The notes under the pieces: generated by a model
The model's input: only the letters and a program-made list of their open reading frames with translations
Database searches by the model: none
What the model was told of the DNA's origin: nothing
Program-made: the position numbers and the translations under genes
Shown: positions 26,559-34,798 of the stretch, in pieces
Position numbering within the stretch: position 1 is the stretch's first letter
How the letters are laid out: each line of letters opens with the position of its first letter
NCBI RefSeq assembly: GCF_014873495.1
Contig: NZ_JADBGF010000001.1
Span: 6,324,001-6,388,000, forward strand
Length of the DNA: 64,000 nt
Direction: 5' to 3'
DNA from: Streptomyces stelliscabiei
GTDB taxonomy: Bacteria > Actinomycetota > Actinomycetes > Streptomycetales > Streptomycetaceae

Positions 26559-26930
26559 ATGCGCACCAGGTCGAGTGGTTCACGCCGGGCGGCGGCCGTA
26601 GGGCCGGTGCTCGCCGTCGCGTTCGGTACGGGGATGAGCGGCGCCACGGCCGCGAGCGCGAGCGCCGCCGGGGACGAGGCGGTGGTGTCCTGTCTCCGCG
26701 GGTACGTCTGCCTCCAGCCGCTGCTCGGCGCCCAGCCGGTCATGGTGAGAGAGGGCGACCGGGCCACGTACAGCCCGGCCCTGCGGGTCACCGCGGTCGT
26801 CAACGCCACGAACACGCCCTACTGCGTCGGCGGCACCCTGAGCTATCCGCTCGGGCCCGGCCAGACGCAGAGCTACGACCACGGCGTGAACCAGCTGTCA
26901 CCGGCGAGCGGCAGCTTCTGCCCGCTCTGA
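26559..26930 (+). CDS. Small secreted Cys-containing protein, possibly I36-inhibitor-like
   Basis: 123 residues. A clear signal peptide (basic MRTRSSGSRR, hydrophobic AAAVGPVLAVAFGTG, cleavage after ASASA) is followed by about 80 mature residues with four Cys (VVSC, YVC, PYC, SFC). LRGYVCLQP and the later NATNTPYCV resemble the spacing of peptidase-inhibitor I36 / beta-gamma-crystallin-type secreted proteins of streptomycetes. The resemblance is weak. ATG 26559 follows CAGGGGG at acceptable spacing. A monocistronic gene ending in a bidirectional terminator. Confidence 0.65.
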   Translation: MRTRSSGSRRAAAVGPVLAVAFGTGMSGATAASASAAGDEAVVSCLRGYVCLQPLLGAQPVMVREGDRATYSPALRVTAVVNATNTPYCVGGTLSYPLGPGQTQSYDHGVNQLSPASGSFCPL

Positions 26931-26937
26931 CACACCG

Positions 26938-26972
26938 AGGGCCGTGCCCCCGCGTACGGGAGGCACGGCCCT
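26938..26972. terminator. Bidirectional terminator
   Basis: AGGGCCGTGCC (26938-26948) pairs with GGCACGGCCCT (26962-26972) between two convergent genes. Confidence 0.8.
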
Positions 26973-27033
26973 TCGGGTGCGGTGCTCGGCGCCCGGTCCC
27001 GTGCGCCGCTCGGCTGCGCGCGGTGCCCGGTGC

Positions 27034-27612
27034 TCAGTAGCGCGGGCGGTTGAACCACGCCTTGCCGTTGGCGTTGCCGACGAAGACGGCTATCAGGATG
27101 CCCAGCACCAGGTGGACCAGGCCGATCACGATGAACGGGAAGAGGCCCAGGATCGCGGTGATGATGCCGAAGACCAGGGTGGCGACGCGCACGCCGTTGC
27201 CGCCGGACTTGAACTTCACGGCCATCATGACCGCGTAGACGAGCCAGGCCGCGGCGAATATGGCGGTCGCCACCATCTGGCCGATGGAGACGTTGCCGAG
27301 CGCCTCGGCGAGGGCGGGGTCCTCGGTCCTGTCGCTCGCCGCGGAGACGACGATCGCGCCGATGGCGTACAGCAGCACGCCGACCACCTGAAGGCCGACG
27401 ATCACCCACAGCATGATGCGGGCCGCGTTCACCGAACTCGGCATGGTCTCGGGCGCGTTCGGGTAGCCGCCGTAGCCCTGGGAGACCGGCGGTGCGCTCG
27501 GGTAGCCGTACCCGGGCTGCTGGGGCGGGGTCTGCTGCGGGTAGCCGTAACCCTGGGCGGGCGGCTGCTGCTGGGGCTGGCCGTACGGGTTCTTCGGGTC
27601 GCCGAAGCTCAT
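27034..27612 (-). CDS. Tyr/Pro/Gln-rich-headed membrane protein
   Basis: 192 residues. The first 55 are a Gln/Pro/Gly/Tyr-rich cytoplasmic head with YGYP repeats. Four hydrophobic spans follow (IMLWVIVGLQVVGVLLYAIG, MVATAIFAAAWLVYAVMMAV, VATLVFGIITAILGLFPFIV, VHLVLGILIAVF), ending in NGKAWFNRPRY. Such heads are common on actinobacterial membrane proteins of unknown role. ATG 27612 is preceded by a GGAGGAAA-type site. It is divergent from folD. No function can be assigned. Confidence 0.8.
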   Translation of the reverse strand: MSFGDPKNPYGQPQQQPPAQGYGYPQQTPPQQPGYGYPSAPPVSQGYGGYPNAPETMPSSVNAARIMLWVIVGLQVVGVLLYAIGAIVVSAASDRTEDPALAEALGNVSIGQMVATAIFAAAWLVYAVMMAVKFKSGGNGVRVATLVFGIITAILGLFPFIVIGLVHLVLGILIAVFVGNANGKAWFNRPRY

Positions 27613-27897
27613 GGCGGGGTTTCCTCCGTTGCCTGGTGCGGGGACGCGCGGCACGGTTCGGAGGAATGCCCTGGAACTTTCGAAATGGTCACGCCCCCCG
27701 TCAGTGCCCGCGGCACTGTGACCCAATCGTTTTATATGCCCGCTCGGATGTCCAGGGAGATTGCCCGGGTGTTGTGCAAGTGCAACACATCCGATCTTGG
27801 CCGGCACGGGCGGCGATCCGGCCCGGTACAGGTCGGAAGGCGTCCGCCAGGTGACCGGATTGGAACCCGGCACCGGTCATCCGCGAAGATTGGGGCC
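27613..27897. promoter_or_regulatory. Divergent promoter region of folD
   Basis: The sequence from 27715 to 27800 is AT-rich for this genome and includes a GTGTTG (27769-27774) / CAACAC (27783-27788) inverted repeat. I searched for the ZTP riboswitch elements found before glyA (GTGACTGG, CGGGGAGC, GCCTGGGC) and did not find them here. Confidence 0.45.
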
Positions 27898-28752
27898 ATG
27901 AGCGCCCAGATTCTCGATGGCAAGGCCACCGCAGCCGCGATCAAGTCCGATCTGACCGCCCGCGTGGCGGTGCTGAAGGAGAAGGGCATCACGCCCGGAC
28001 TCGGCACGATCCTGGTCGGCGAAGACCCCGGCAGTCAGAAGTACGTCGCGGGCAAACACCGCGACTGCGCGCAGGTCGGCATCGCGTCCATCCAGCGTGA
28101 ACTGCCCGCGACCGCGACACAGGAGGAGATCGAGGCGGTGGTGCGGGAACTCAACGAGGACCCCGCCTGCACCGGTTACATCGTCCAGCTGCCGCTTCCC
28201 AAGGGCATCGACGAGAACCGCATCCTCGAACTGATGGACCCCGACAAGGACGCGGACGGTCTGCACCCGATGAACCTCGGGCGCCTCGTCCTCAACGAGC
28301 CCGCCCCGCTGCCCTGCACCCCGAACGGCGTCCTCACCCTCCTGCGCCGGTACGGCGTCGAGATCAAGGGCGCCGAGGTCGTGGTCGTCGGGCGTGGTGT
28401 GACGATCGGGCGTCCGATGCCGCTGCTGCTCACCCGGCGCAGCGAGAACGCGACGGTGACCCAGTGCCACACCGGCACGCGTGATCTGGCCGCGCACCTG
28501 CGGAAGGCGGACATCATCGTCGCCGCGGCCGGCTCCGCCCACCTGATCCGGCCCGAGGACGTGAAGCCGGGCGCCGCCGTCCTCGACGTCGGTGTCTCCC
28601 GCTCCGCCGAAGGCAAGATCGTCGGCGACGTCCACCCCGGCGTCGCGGAGGTCGCCGGCTGGATCTCTCCCAACCCCGGCGGCGTCGGCCCGATGACCCG
28701 CGCCCAGCTGCTCGTCAACGTGGTGGAGGCGGCGGAGCGCAGTGCCGGCTGA
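27898..28752 (+). CDS. folD: Methylene-THF dehydrogenase / methenyl-THF cyclohydrolase
   Basis: 284 residues. Interconverts 5,10-methylene-THF and 10-formyl-THF, supplying the formyl donor used by PurN and PurH. Family signatures YVAGKHRDCAQVGI (substrate Lys region), YIVQLPLPKGID, VVGRGVTIGRP (NADP binding) and the closing PNPGGVGPMTRAQL are intact, and the length is normal. ATG 27898 follows GATTGGGGCC. The next gene starts inside its last codons, giving an 11-base overlap. Confidence 0.96.
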   Translation: MSAQILDGKATAAAIKSDLTARVAVLKEKGITPGLGTILVGEDPGSQKYVAGKHRDCAQVGIASIQRELPATATQEEIEAVVRELNEDPACTGYIVQLPLPKGIDENRILELMDPDKDADGLHPMNLGRLVLNEPAPLPCTPNGVLTLLRRYGVEIKGAEVVVVGRGVTIGRPMPLLLTRRSENATVTQCHTGTRDLAAHLRKADIIVAAAGSAHLIRPEDVKPGAAVLDVGVSRSAEGKIVGDVHPGVAEVAGWISPNPGGVGPMTRAQLLVNVVEAAERSAG

Positions 28753-29746
28753 CGGCGGGGCGGAGGGCGTTTCCGGGGCGCCGCGGGGGTCGGGCGCCTC
28801 CGGTGCGCCCGGCACGTCGGAGGCCTCCGGGACGTCCGAGCGGTCAGGGGCGGCGGGGAAGCCAGGGGCGTCCGAGCAGCCAGGGGCGGCGGAGGGGGCG
28901 GAGACGGCCGGCGGGTCGGAGAAGCCGCTGAAGCCGGCACGGCCGGACGCTTCCCGGGCTTCGGGGACGTCCGGCGCTTCGACGGCTTCGACGGCTTCGA
29001 CGGCTTCGACGGCCTCGGGGGCCCCGACGCCTTCGACGGCGTCGACCCCTTCGACGCCGGCAAAGGCTTCAGCCGAGGCCGGGCCGCACGTGACTTCGCC
29101 TTCGCCCGACGGTTCGCCCGACAGTTCGCCCGGTGGTGGGTCCGGGGAGACGACGGGTGGACCGAGGGCCACGGAACGGTCCGGGACGACGACGGACGGG
29201 GCTGCGGCGGACGAGAGCGCGGCTTCGGAAAGGGTGGACATGGCGAAGACCGCTGGGACGACCGGGGTGGTCGGTGCGACCGGGGCCGCGGACGAGATCG
29301 AGGTCCGTGATCACATCAGCGTGCCCGATGCCGAAGGGAACCCCGTTCGCGGCACCCGGCGGTTCCCGATGTTCACCAGGGACACCGCGCGGCCCGAGGG
29401 CGGTGGCCGGGCGGCACCGCGTGAGGCGCCCGCGCCCGTCCGCCAGTGGCCGATCCTCGCCGTGCTGTCCACCGTGGGGCTCGGGCTGCTGCTCACCGCG
29501 CTGGACGCGTTCCGGGTCGGCACGATCCTGATCGGGGCCGCGATGCTCGCCGGCGCGGTGCTGCGCTGGGCCGTCCGGGATGTCGGCATGCTCGCCGTCC
29601 GCTCCCGCTTCACGGACATGGCCACGTACATCTTCCTGGGCACCGCCATCGTGCTCCTCGCGCTGATGGCCCAGCCGAGGCCGCTGCTGGAGATCCCGTT
29701 CCTCAAGGACACCCTGCACTTCACGGTGGGCGACGAGGCGGGCTGA
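28742..29746 (+). CDS. DUF3017 membrane protein with low-complexity head
   Basis: 334 residues. The N-terminal 160 are Ala/Gly/Ser/Thr/Pro-rich with a small exact repeat (AST units coded by 28976-29011). Then comes the conserved part: ISVPDAEGNPVRGTRRFPMF followed by three hydrophobic spans (ILAVLSTVGLGLLLTALDAF, TILIGAAMLAGAVLRWAV, MATYIFLGTAIVLLALMA). DUF3017 proteins regularly follow folD in actinomycetes; their role is not known. Coupled to folD by overlap at GTG 28742. An internal ATG 29240 (MAKTAG) would give just the conserved domain, and may be the real start in some relatives. Terminator at 29781. Confidence 0.78.
   Translation: MPADGGAEGVSGAPRGSGASGAPGTSEASGTSERSGAAGKPGASEQPGAAEGAETAGGSEKPLKPARPDASRASGTSGASTASTASTASTASGAPTPSTASTPSTPAKASAEAGPHVTSPSPDGSPDSSPGGGSGETTGGPRATERSGTTTDGAAADESAASERVDMAKTAGTTGVVGATGAADEIEVRDHISVPDAEGNPVRGTRRFPMFTRDTARPEGGGRAAPREAPAPVRQWPILAVLSTVGLGLLLTALDAFRVGTILIGAAMLAGAVLRWAVRDVGMLAVRSRFTDMATYIFLGTAIVLLALMAQPRPLLEIPFLKDTLHFTVGDEAG
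28976..29011 (+). repeat. 9-bp tandem repeat in the DUF3017 gene
   Basis: Four exact head-to-tail copies of GCTTCGACG, coding the Ala-Ser-Thr units of the disordered head. Confidence 0.85.
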
Positions 29747-29780
29747 GCCGTTTCGCCCCGCCCCCGCCCCCGAGCGCGTA

Positions 29781-29826
29781 CGACGGCGGTCCGTCCCCTC
29801 CCCCGAGTAAGGACGGACCGCCGTCG
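29781..29826 (+). terminator. folD-DUF3017 terminator
   Basis: CGACGGCGGTCCGTCC (29781-29796) pairs perfectly with GGACGGACCGCCGTCG (29811-29826): a 16-bp stem with a 14-base loop. Confidence 0.9.
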
Positions 29827-30494
29827 CGTTCCACGTTCCTGCACGGTGAAGGCCGCCTTCAACACCTGTCAGCCCGCTGTGGCACGGAAGTGACCATTCC
29901 GCCACGGTGTCCGCGCCGCGCGACGGCGGCGGCACCCGGACGTCATCCGCGCGCCCCCTCGCCACGTCCTTCTTCCGCCTCGCCTTGCTTGGCCTCATGA
30001 GGCCGTCCGGGTCACGTTCCTCTCCTCGCCTCCGCGCCTCCGCGCCTCCGCGCCTTCCGGCATTCGCTGACGCACACGAGTCGCACGCGTCTGTGTGCGA
30101 CCCGCGTGACGTGGAGGTGCCGTCGGGGTGCCGCTGTGCCGGCAGGTTCGAGGGTGTGGCACGTGGACCTTCAATACCAGGGCGGACAAGGGTATTTGGG
30201 GCGGTCCGGGACGTCCCGTGTGGGGACCTGCGATTCCGCCCGGAAACCGGGACGTCGGTGGGACACTGGAACGCTGACGGTGCGGGGGGCGTGCGCGGCG
30301 CGCGGCCCGGCCCGGAATGCACCCGCGCGCCCCTTTCCGGGGAACTGACATCCCGACCGGGCGCATCCCAGTGGGTAGGCCAGAACGGGGCTCCGGAGAG
30401 GGCCTCGGGACCGACGGGCAGGTCCCGGACCAGGATTCAGCGAGGGCATCATGCGTGGCACGCGGACAGCGGGCACGGGGGGACAGTCCAGAGT

Positions 30495-30548
30495 CGTACG
30501 GAGATCCGTACGGGCATCTGTACGGAGCGTCGTACGGAGATCCGTACG
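30495..30548. promoter_or_regulatory. Twin 18-bp palindromes, candidate operator
   Basis: CGTACGGAGATCCGTACG (8-bp arms, 2-base centre) occurs at 30495-30512 and again, identical, at 30531-30548. The centres are 36 bases apart, just upstream of the regulator start at 30569. A third partial TACGG lies between. The position suits autoregulation, but the same DNA read in frame gives a YGDPYG peptide repeat, so a coding origin is not excluded. Confidence 0.5.
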
Positions 30549-30568
30549 GGGGGAAGAGGGGGGAAGAA

Positions 30569-31885
30569 ATGCCTCGTTGGAGGGCCTTGCCCGATGAACT
30601 CGATCCACAGGTCAAGGAGTTCGCGGGTCAGCTGCGCCGGCTCGTCGACCGCGGTGGACTGAGCATCGCGGCGGTGGCCGACCGCACGGGCTACAGCAAG
30701 ACGTCCTGGGAGCGGTATCTCAACGGCAGACTGCTCGCGCCGAAGGGCGCGATCGTGGCGTTGGCCGAGGTGACCGGCACCGATCCCGTCCATCTGGCCA
30801 CCATGTGGGAGCTGGCCGAGCGGGCCTGGAGCCGTTCGGAGATGCGCCACGACATGACCATGGAGGCGATCCGTATCTCCCAGGCGCGCGCCGCCCTGGG
30901 TGAGACGGGCGGGCAGTCCACCGTCAAGGGTGGCAGGAACGGCAGGGGAGGCCGGAGCGCGACCGTGACACCGGGTGTGGCGGGCCCGGCCGGCGTCGCC
31001 CCGTCGGTACCGCTGCAGCCGCGCTCCTCGGCCGACGACAGCGCCTCGCGCCCGCCGTACGGGGCGAGGGCTGCCTCCGGTGGCTCGTCGCGCACCAGTT
31101 GGGGTGTCTCGCCGTCGTCGGCCGCGTCCCGGCCCTCGACGTCATCACCGTCGGGCCTGGTCGGGGGGTGGTCCTCGTCGGCTTCCTCCGCCTCCGCCTC
31201 CGCCTCTGCCTCGGGCTCGGCCTCGGTGTCGTCGGCGTCCTCGTCCCGGGGGCCGGCCGGGGCGCCGGGTTCCGGTGGTGCCGCGGTTGCCGGTGGCGCC
31301 CAGGCCTCCGGTGGTGGCTCGGTGCCGTCCGGTGTGTTCGGCCCGCCGCCGGGCGGTGGGGGCCGGTCGGACGACGGCGATTCCCGGCCGAAGCGGCGCG
31401 TGCCGATGTTCCTCGCGGGAGCCGTCGGAGGGCTCGTCGTGATCGCGGCGGCCTTCTTCTTCCTCACCGACGGTGACGGGAAGGATCAAGCGGACGGCAA
31501 GCCGCCCACCTCCCGGTCGACCTCGACCGGCACGAACCCCGACCTCCCGGCCGGAGTGAAGTGCAGCGGCAAGGACTGCGACGGCAAGGACCCGGAGACC
31601 ATGGGGTGCATCGGCAACCTCGTGCGCACCGCCGACGAGGCGACGATCGGCACGACACGGGTCGAGGTCCGCTACAGCAAGACCTGCCAGGCCGCCTGGG
31701 CCCGTATCACCGGCGCCGCCCAGGGCGACGAGGTCCAGGTCACGGCAGGCGGGACCAAGCAGACCGCCGCCATCGAAGAGGCCGGCGACAACATCGCCTA
31801 CACCCTGATGATCAGCGTGAAGGACGCGGGCGATGCCGCGGCCTGCGCGACGCTGGCATCGGGCCGGAAGGGCTGCACGGGGTAG
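30569..31885 (+). CDS. XRE-type HTH protein with membrane span and DUF2690 domain
   Basis: 438 residues. An N-terminal helix-turn-helix of Xre type (LSIAAVADRTGYSKTSWERY, about residues 28-50) is followed by a long Ser/Ala/Gly-rich linker. One membrane span comes next (MFLAGAVGGLVVIAAAFFFL), then an extracellular DUF2690 domain of about 110 residues with paired Cys (VKCSGKDCDGKDP, MGCIGNL, TCQAAW, CATLASGRKGC). This looks like a one-component transmembrane sensor whose outer domain could signal to a cytoplasmic DNA-binding head. ATG 30569 has GGGGGGAAGAA upstream. Twin palindromes precede it. The ligand is unknown. Confidence 0.85.
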   Translation: MPRWRALPDELDPQVKEFAGQLRRLVDRGGLSIAAVADRTGYSKTSWERYLNGRLLAPKGAIVALAEVTGTDPVHLATMWELAERAWSRSEMRHDMTMEAIRISQARAALGETGGQSTVKGGRNGRGGRSATVTPGVAGPAGVAPSVPLQPRSSADDSASRPPYGARAASGGSSRTSWGVSPSSAASRPSTSSPSGLVGGWSSSASSASASASASGSASVSSASSSRGPAGAPGSGGAAVAGGAQASGGGSVPSGVFGPPPGGGGRSDDGDSRPKRRVPMFLAGAVGGLVVIAAAFFFLTDGDGKDQADGKPPTSRSTSTGTNPDLPAGVKCSGKDCDGKDPETMGCIGNLVRTADEATIGTTRVEVRYSKTCQAAWARITGAAQGDEVQVTAGGTKQTAAIEEAGDNIAYTLMISVKDAGDAAACATLASGRKGCTG

Positions 31886-31894
31886 TGGTGCGGA

Positions 31895-31917
31895 GGGGGC
31901 GCGTCCGCCGCGCCCCC
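31895..31917 (+). terminator. Terminator of the XRE/DUF2690 gene
   Basis: GGGGGCGCG (31895-31903) pairs with CGCGCCCCC (31909-31917), loop TCCGC, 10 bases after the stop. Confidence 0.8.
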
Positions 31918-32071
31918 TCAGGTCGCGGGGGAGCGGCACGGCCTGCCACATCCCTCGTCAGGTGCATGACGCACCGTAGCCGTCTCTACCGTAAAAGTAA
32001 TCACGACGGAAGTGGAATGCACGCCGAACTCCGGGGCATGCGGACAGTACCCCCACGGGAGTCCGGTCAGC

Positions 32072-32163
32072 CCGGGAGGAGGATCCCCCCTCCCCTCCCG
32101 GCCCGGCGCCCCCACAAAAGGCGGCCGCTCGGTCCCTCCCCCCGGACCGGCGGCCGCCTTTTC
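32072..32163 (+). ncRNA. 6C-type small RNA (two hairpins with CCCCCC loops)
   Basis: Hairpin 1 is CCGGGAGG (32072-32079) with CCTCCCGG (32094-32101) and loop ATCCCCCC at 32083-32090. Hairpin 2 has AAAAGGCGGCCG (32116-32127) against CGGCCGCCTTTT (32151-32162) and an inner GGTCC/GGACC. Its loop is CTCCCCCC (32136-32143), and a T-rich tail follows. Two adjacent stems, each with six Cs in the loop, are the definition of the actinobacterial 6C RNA. C-rich loops can pair with ribosome-binding sites of target mRNAs. The RNA start is not determined; the strand is chosen from the C-loops. Hairpin 2 also serves as a terminator. Confidence 0.72.
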
Positions 32164-32268
32164 TTGCGACGCTCCGCTCGGCGCGGCAGCGCGGAGCGAC
32201 TTGTGGGCTGGGCCACACGAACCCCGGCCGTCCGGGATCCCGGATGCGCGGTAGCCTGACCACCGATC

Positions 32269-32303
32269 TCTCTTGACGCCAAGAGATCGATCATTTGTAC
32301 GTC
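32269..32303 (+). promoter_or_regulatory. mdh promoter with overlapping palindromic operator
   Basis: TCTCTTG-ACGC-CAAGAGA (32269-32286) is a perfect 7-bp inverted repeat. Its first arm contains TTGACG, a near-consensus -35, with a possible -10 in TTGTAC/TACGTC near 32295-32303. A repressor bound here would cover the -35. The mdh ATG is 50 bases further on. Confidence 0.6.
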
Positions 32304-32352
32304 CCACCAGGGGCAGGGACGCCCCACCGCCAGCTGTCATACGGAGAACGCC

Positions 32353-33342
32353 ATGACCCGCACTCCCGTGAACGTCACCGTCACCGGCGCGGCCGGCCAG
32401 ATCGGTTACGCCCTGCTCTTCCGCATCGCCTCCGGCCAGCTGCTCGGCGCGGACGTGCCGGTCAAGCTCCGCCTGCTGGAGATCACCCCGGCGCTCAAGG
32501 CCGCCGAGGGCACCGCCATGGAGCTCGACGACTGCGCCTTCCCGCTCCTCCAGGGCATCGACATCACGGACGACCCGAACGTCGCCTTCGACGGCGCCAA
32601 CGTCGGTCTGCTCGTGGGCGCCCGCCCCCGTACCAAGGGCATGGAGCGCGGTGACCTCCTGGAGGCCAACGGCGGCATCTTCAAGCCGCAGGGCAAGGCC
32701 ATCAACGACAACGCCGCGGACGACATCAAGGTCCTCGTCGTCGGCAACCCGGCCAACACCAACGCCCTCATCGCCCAGGCCGCCGCGCCGGACGTCCCGG
32801 CCGAGCGCTTCACCGCGATGACCCGCCTGGACCACAACCGCGCGCTGACCCAGCTGTCGAAGAAGACGGGCGTCCCGGTCTCCGAGATCCAGCGGCTCAC
32901 GATCTGGGGCAACCACTCGGCGACCCAGTACCCGGACATCTTCCACGCCACGGTCGCCGGCAAGAACGCCGCCGAGGTCGTCAACGACGAGAAGTGGCTC
33001 GCCGAGGACTTCATCCCGACCGTCGCCAAGCGCGGCGCCGCCATCATCGAGGCCCGTGGCGCCTCGTCGGCCGCGTCCGCCGCCAACGCCGCCATCGACC
33101 ACATCTACACCTGGGTCAACGGCACCGCCGAGGGCGACTGGGCCTCCATGGGTATCCCGTCCGACGGTTCCTACGGTGTGGCCGAGGGCCTCATCTCCTC
33201 CTTCCCCGTCACCGTCAAGGACGGCAAGTACGAGATCGTCCAGGGTCTGGAGATCAACGACTTCTCCCGCGCCCGTATCGACGCCTCGGTCCAGGAGCTG
33301 GCGGAGGAGCGCGACGCGGTCCGCGCGCTCGGCCTCATCTGA
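32353..33342 (+). CDS. mdh: Malate dehydrogenase
   Basis: 329 residues. NAD-dependent oxidation of malate to oxaloacetate in the TCA cycle. GAAGQIGYALLFRI is the dinucleotide-binding glycine motif. Substrate-binding arginines lie in GARPRTKGMERGD, MTRLDHNRA holds the catalytic Asp, and WGNHSATQYPD holds catalytic His188. The length fits the long cytosolic-type bacterial MDH. Start ATG 32353 with GGAGAACGCC. Monocistronic, with a regulated promoter and its own terminator. Confidence 0.97.
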   Translation: MTRTPVNVTVTGAAGQIGYALLFRIASGQLLGADVPVKLRLLEITPALKAAEGTAMELDDCAFPLLQGIDITDDPNVAFDGANVGLLVGARPRTKGMERGDLLEANGGIFKPQGKAINDNAADDIKVLVVGNPANTNALIAQAAAPDVPAERFTAMTRLDHNRALTQLSKKTGVPVSEIQRLTIWGNHSATQYPDIFHATVAGKNAAEVVNDEKWLAEDFIPTVAKRGAAIIEARGASSAASAANAAIDHIYTWVNGTAEGDWASMGIPSDGSYGVAEGLISSFPVTVKDGKYEIVQGLEINDFSRARIDASVQELAEERDAVRALGLI

Positions 33343-33367
33343 GCCGACGTCTTATAGCTTGCTCCCG

Positions 33368-33403
33368 CAGGCCCTGTCCCGGTTTCGACCAGGACGGGGC
33401 CTG
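33368..33403 (+). terminator. mdh terminator
   Basis: CAGGCCCTGTCC (33368-33379) pairs with GGACGGGGCCTG (33392-33403), one G-T pair, 12-base loop. Confidence 0.8.
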
Positions 33404-33473
33404 TTCGGCGTGTACGCCGCTATCGTCGGTGAACGTACGTCGTGAGAAGGCCGGCGACGGCAAGGGGGGCATG

Positions 33474-34235
33474 ATGACGAGGTGGGATCCGCACCAGGGG
33501 CGCTGGGTGGACGACACTCCCGGGCGCGGCAGCCCGTGGCCGCGCCTGACCGTCGCCGTCGCCCTCGCGGCCCTGCTCGGTGGCGGCATCGGTTTCGGGG
33601 TGTGGACCCTGTCCCGTGACGACGACGGCCCGGCCCGGGCGACCGCCGCCGACAGCTCCCCGTCGACGCCCCCGCCCTCCGTCTCGGCGGCGGGCCCGAC
33701 GGACGACGACGGCACCGACCCGGCCACACCGAAGCAGTCGGACCCGGACGCCGACGCGGGCGACACCCCCGGTTACGTCCACTCCGACGACCCGGCCGGC
33801 TTCACCGTCGACGTCCCCTCCGGCTGGAAACGCACCGCGAAGACGCCGACGGACAAGCCCACCGTCGTGACCTACGACTCCCCGGACGGCAGCCGCATCC
33901 TCCAGCTCTTCCTGGTCAGCGAGAGCAGCCCCGCCGAGTCCATGGACCTGGCGGAGAACGAGAACTACGGCTTCGCCCGCCTCCCCGGCTATCGCGCCCT
34001 CGACCGCTCGGCCGCCGACGACGACAGCTACTCCGAGGTCGTGTACCGCTTCGACGGCGAAGGCGAGGCGGGCCCCCGTCAGGTCATCGACCACCGCTTC
34101 CGCACGGCCGGCGACAAGATCTACGGAGTCCGTCTCAGCGCCCCCGAGTCCACCCCGCTCGACGAACTCCGGGAACCGGTCACCACTGTGGTCACCTCCC
34201 TCTGCCCGACGGGCGCGACCTGCGTCCGGGGATGA
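33474..34235 (+). CDS. Membrane-anchored extracytoplasmic protein of unknown function
   Basis: 253 residues. A short Trp-containing cytoplasmic start (MTRWDPHQGRWVDD) leads into one span (LTVAVALAALLGGGIGFGVW), a Thr/Ser/Pro/Asp-rich linker of 60, then a compact outer domain from FTVDVPSGW to the end. That domain has the pattern of lipoprotein-like PsbP/LpqN-type folds (GW, then TYDSPDGSRILQLFLV, then an ALD/SYSEVVYRF core). The LpqN resemblance is by eye only. Two adjacent ATGs (33471, 33474) follow AAGGGGGG; either may start. No linked pathway genes. Confidence 0.7.
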   Translation: MTRWDPHQGRWVDDTPGRGSPWPRLTVAVALAALLGGGIGFGVWTLSRDDDGPARATAADSSPSTPPPSVSAAGPTDDDGTDPATPKQSDPDADAGDTPGYVHSDDPAGFTVDVPSGWKRTAKTPTDKPTVVTYDSPDGSRILQLFLVSESSPAESMDLAENENYGFARLPGYRALDRSAADDDSYSEVVYRFDGEGEAGPRQVIDHRFRTAGDKIYGVRLSAPESTPLDELREPVTTVVTSLCPTGATCVRG

Positions 34236-34390
34236 ACACTCCGCCCCGCACACCCGGTTGGTCCCCTCGACGACTCGATCACTAGTCTGAGCGCCGATAA
34301 GGCGCACACAAACGGCGGCCGGTCATCGCGCAGCGCACAGCGGACCGGCCTCGGTACGACAGGGGCCAACGGCCCGACGGGGGAGCACAC

Positions 34391-34777
34391 ATGGGAGAAC
34401 AGCGCAGGCGACTGCGGTCCAGCACGGTCGTCCTCGGAGGAATGGGTGTCGTCGCGGCGGCCCTGACCTCCTGCGGATCCGATCCGGACCGCCGTTGCGT
34501 GGATCGCGACAGCTACGACTACGCCAACGGCTACAAGATCATCGCGGACAGGAACTGCAACACCGGTTCCGGCTCGTCGTCGTACGGCAAGAACAGCAAG
34601 AGCAACAGCAGCGGCAACCGGAAGCAGGCCGGTTCGGCGGACGCCGCCTGGTACTACGACGCGGACGTCAGCGGCGGCTGGGCCGACGACGGCACCTTCA
34701 GCCGCAGCGAGGCCGTGGACCGGGACGGCTTCGGCTGCTCGGGCGACGGTGACGGCTCCGGCTCCAGCGGCGGCTGA
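34391..34777 (+). CDS. Small lipoprotein upstream of the ATP-grasp gene
   Basis: 128 residues. A lipobox is seen as ALTSC at residues about 24-28 after a hydrophobic core (STVVLGGMGVVAAALTSC), so Cys28 is the likely lipidated residue. The mature part is hydrophilic with Ser/Gly/Asn stretches and several Cys/Tyr pairs (RRCVDRDSYDYANGYKI, ADRNCN, WYYDADVSGGW). It is 21 bases upstream of the ATP-grasp gene. The same pairing, lipoprotein then glutathionylspermidine-synthase-like enzyme, occurs in E. coli ygiB-ygiC and yjfM-yjfC, which suggests a joint envelope role. The sequence itself is not clearly related to those lipoproteins. Confidence 0.75.
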   Translation: MGEQRRRLRSSTVVLGGMGVVAAALTSCGSDPDRRCVDRDSYDYANGYKIIADRNCNTGSGSSSYGKNSKSNSSGNRKQAGSADAAWYYDADVSGGWADDGTFSRSEAVDRDGFGCSGDGDGSGSSGG

Positions 34778-34798
34778 GCCGGCGGACGAGGCAGAACC

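Larger units (their letters stand above)
29747..30568. other. 800-base non-coding stretch upstream of the XRE/DUF2690 gene
   Basis: After the folD-operon terminator no gene with codon bias is found. Visible elements are CCTCCGCG repeated three times near 30029-30053, AATACC/GGTATT (30173-30196) and CGGGACGTCCCG (30207-30218). Two copies of an 18-bp palindrome lie at 30495 and 30531. The frame of the regulator stays open back to 30317 but has weak bias. Confidence 0.45.

Noticed and set aside
27613..27897. ZTP riboswitch upstream of folD
   Set aside because: Looked for because the class often precedes folD, but the GTGACTGG, GGGGAGC and GCCTGGGC blocks are missing.
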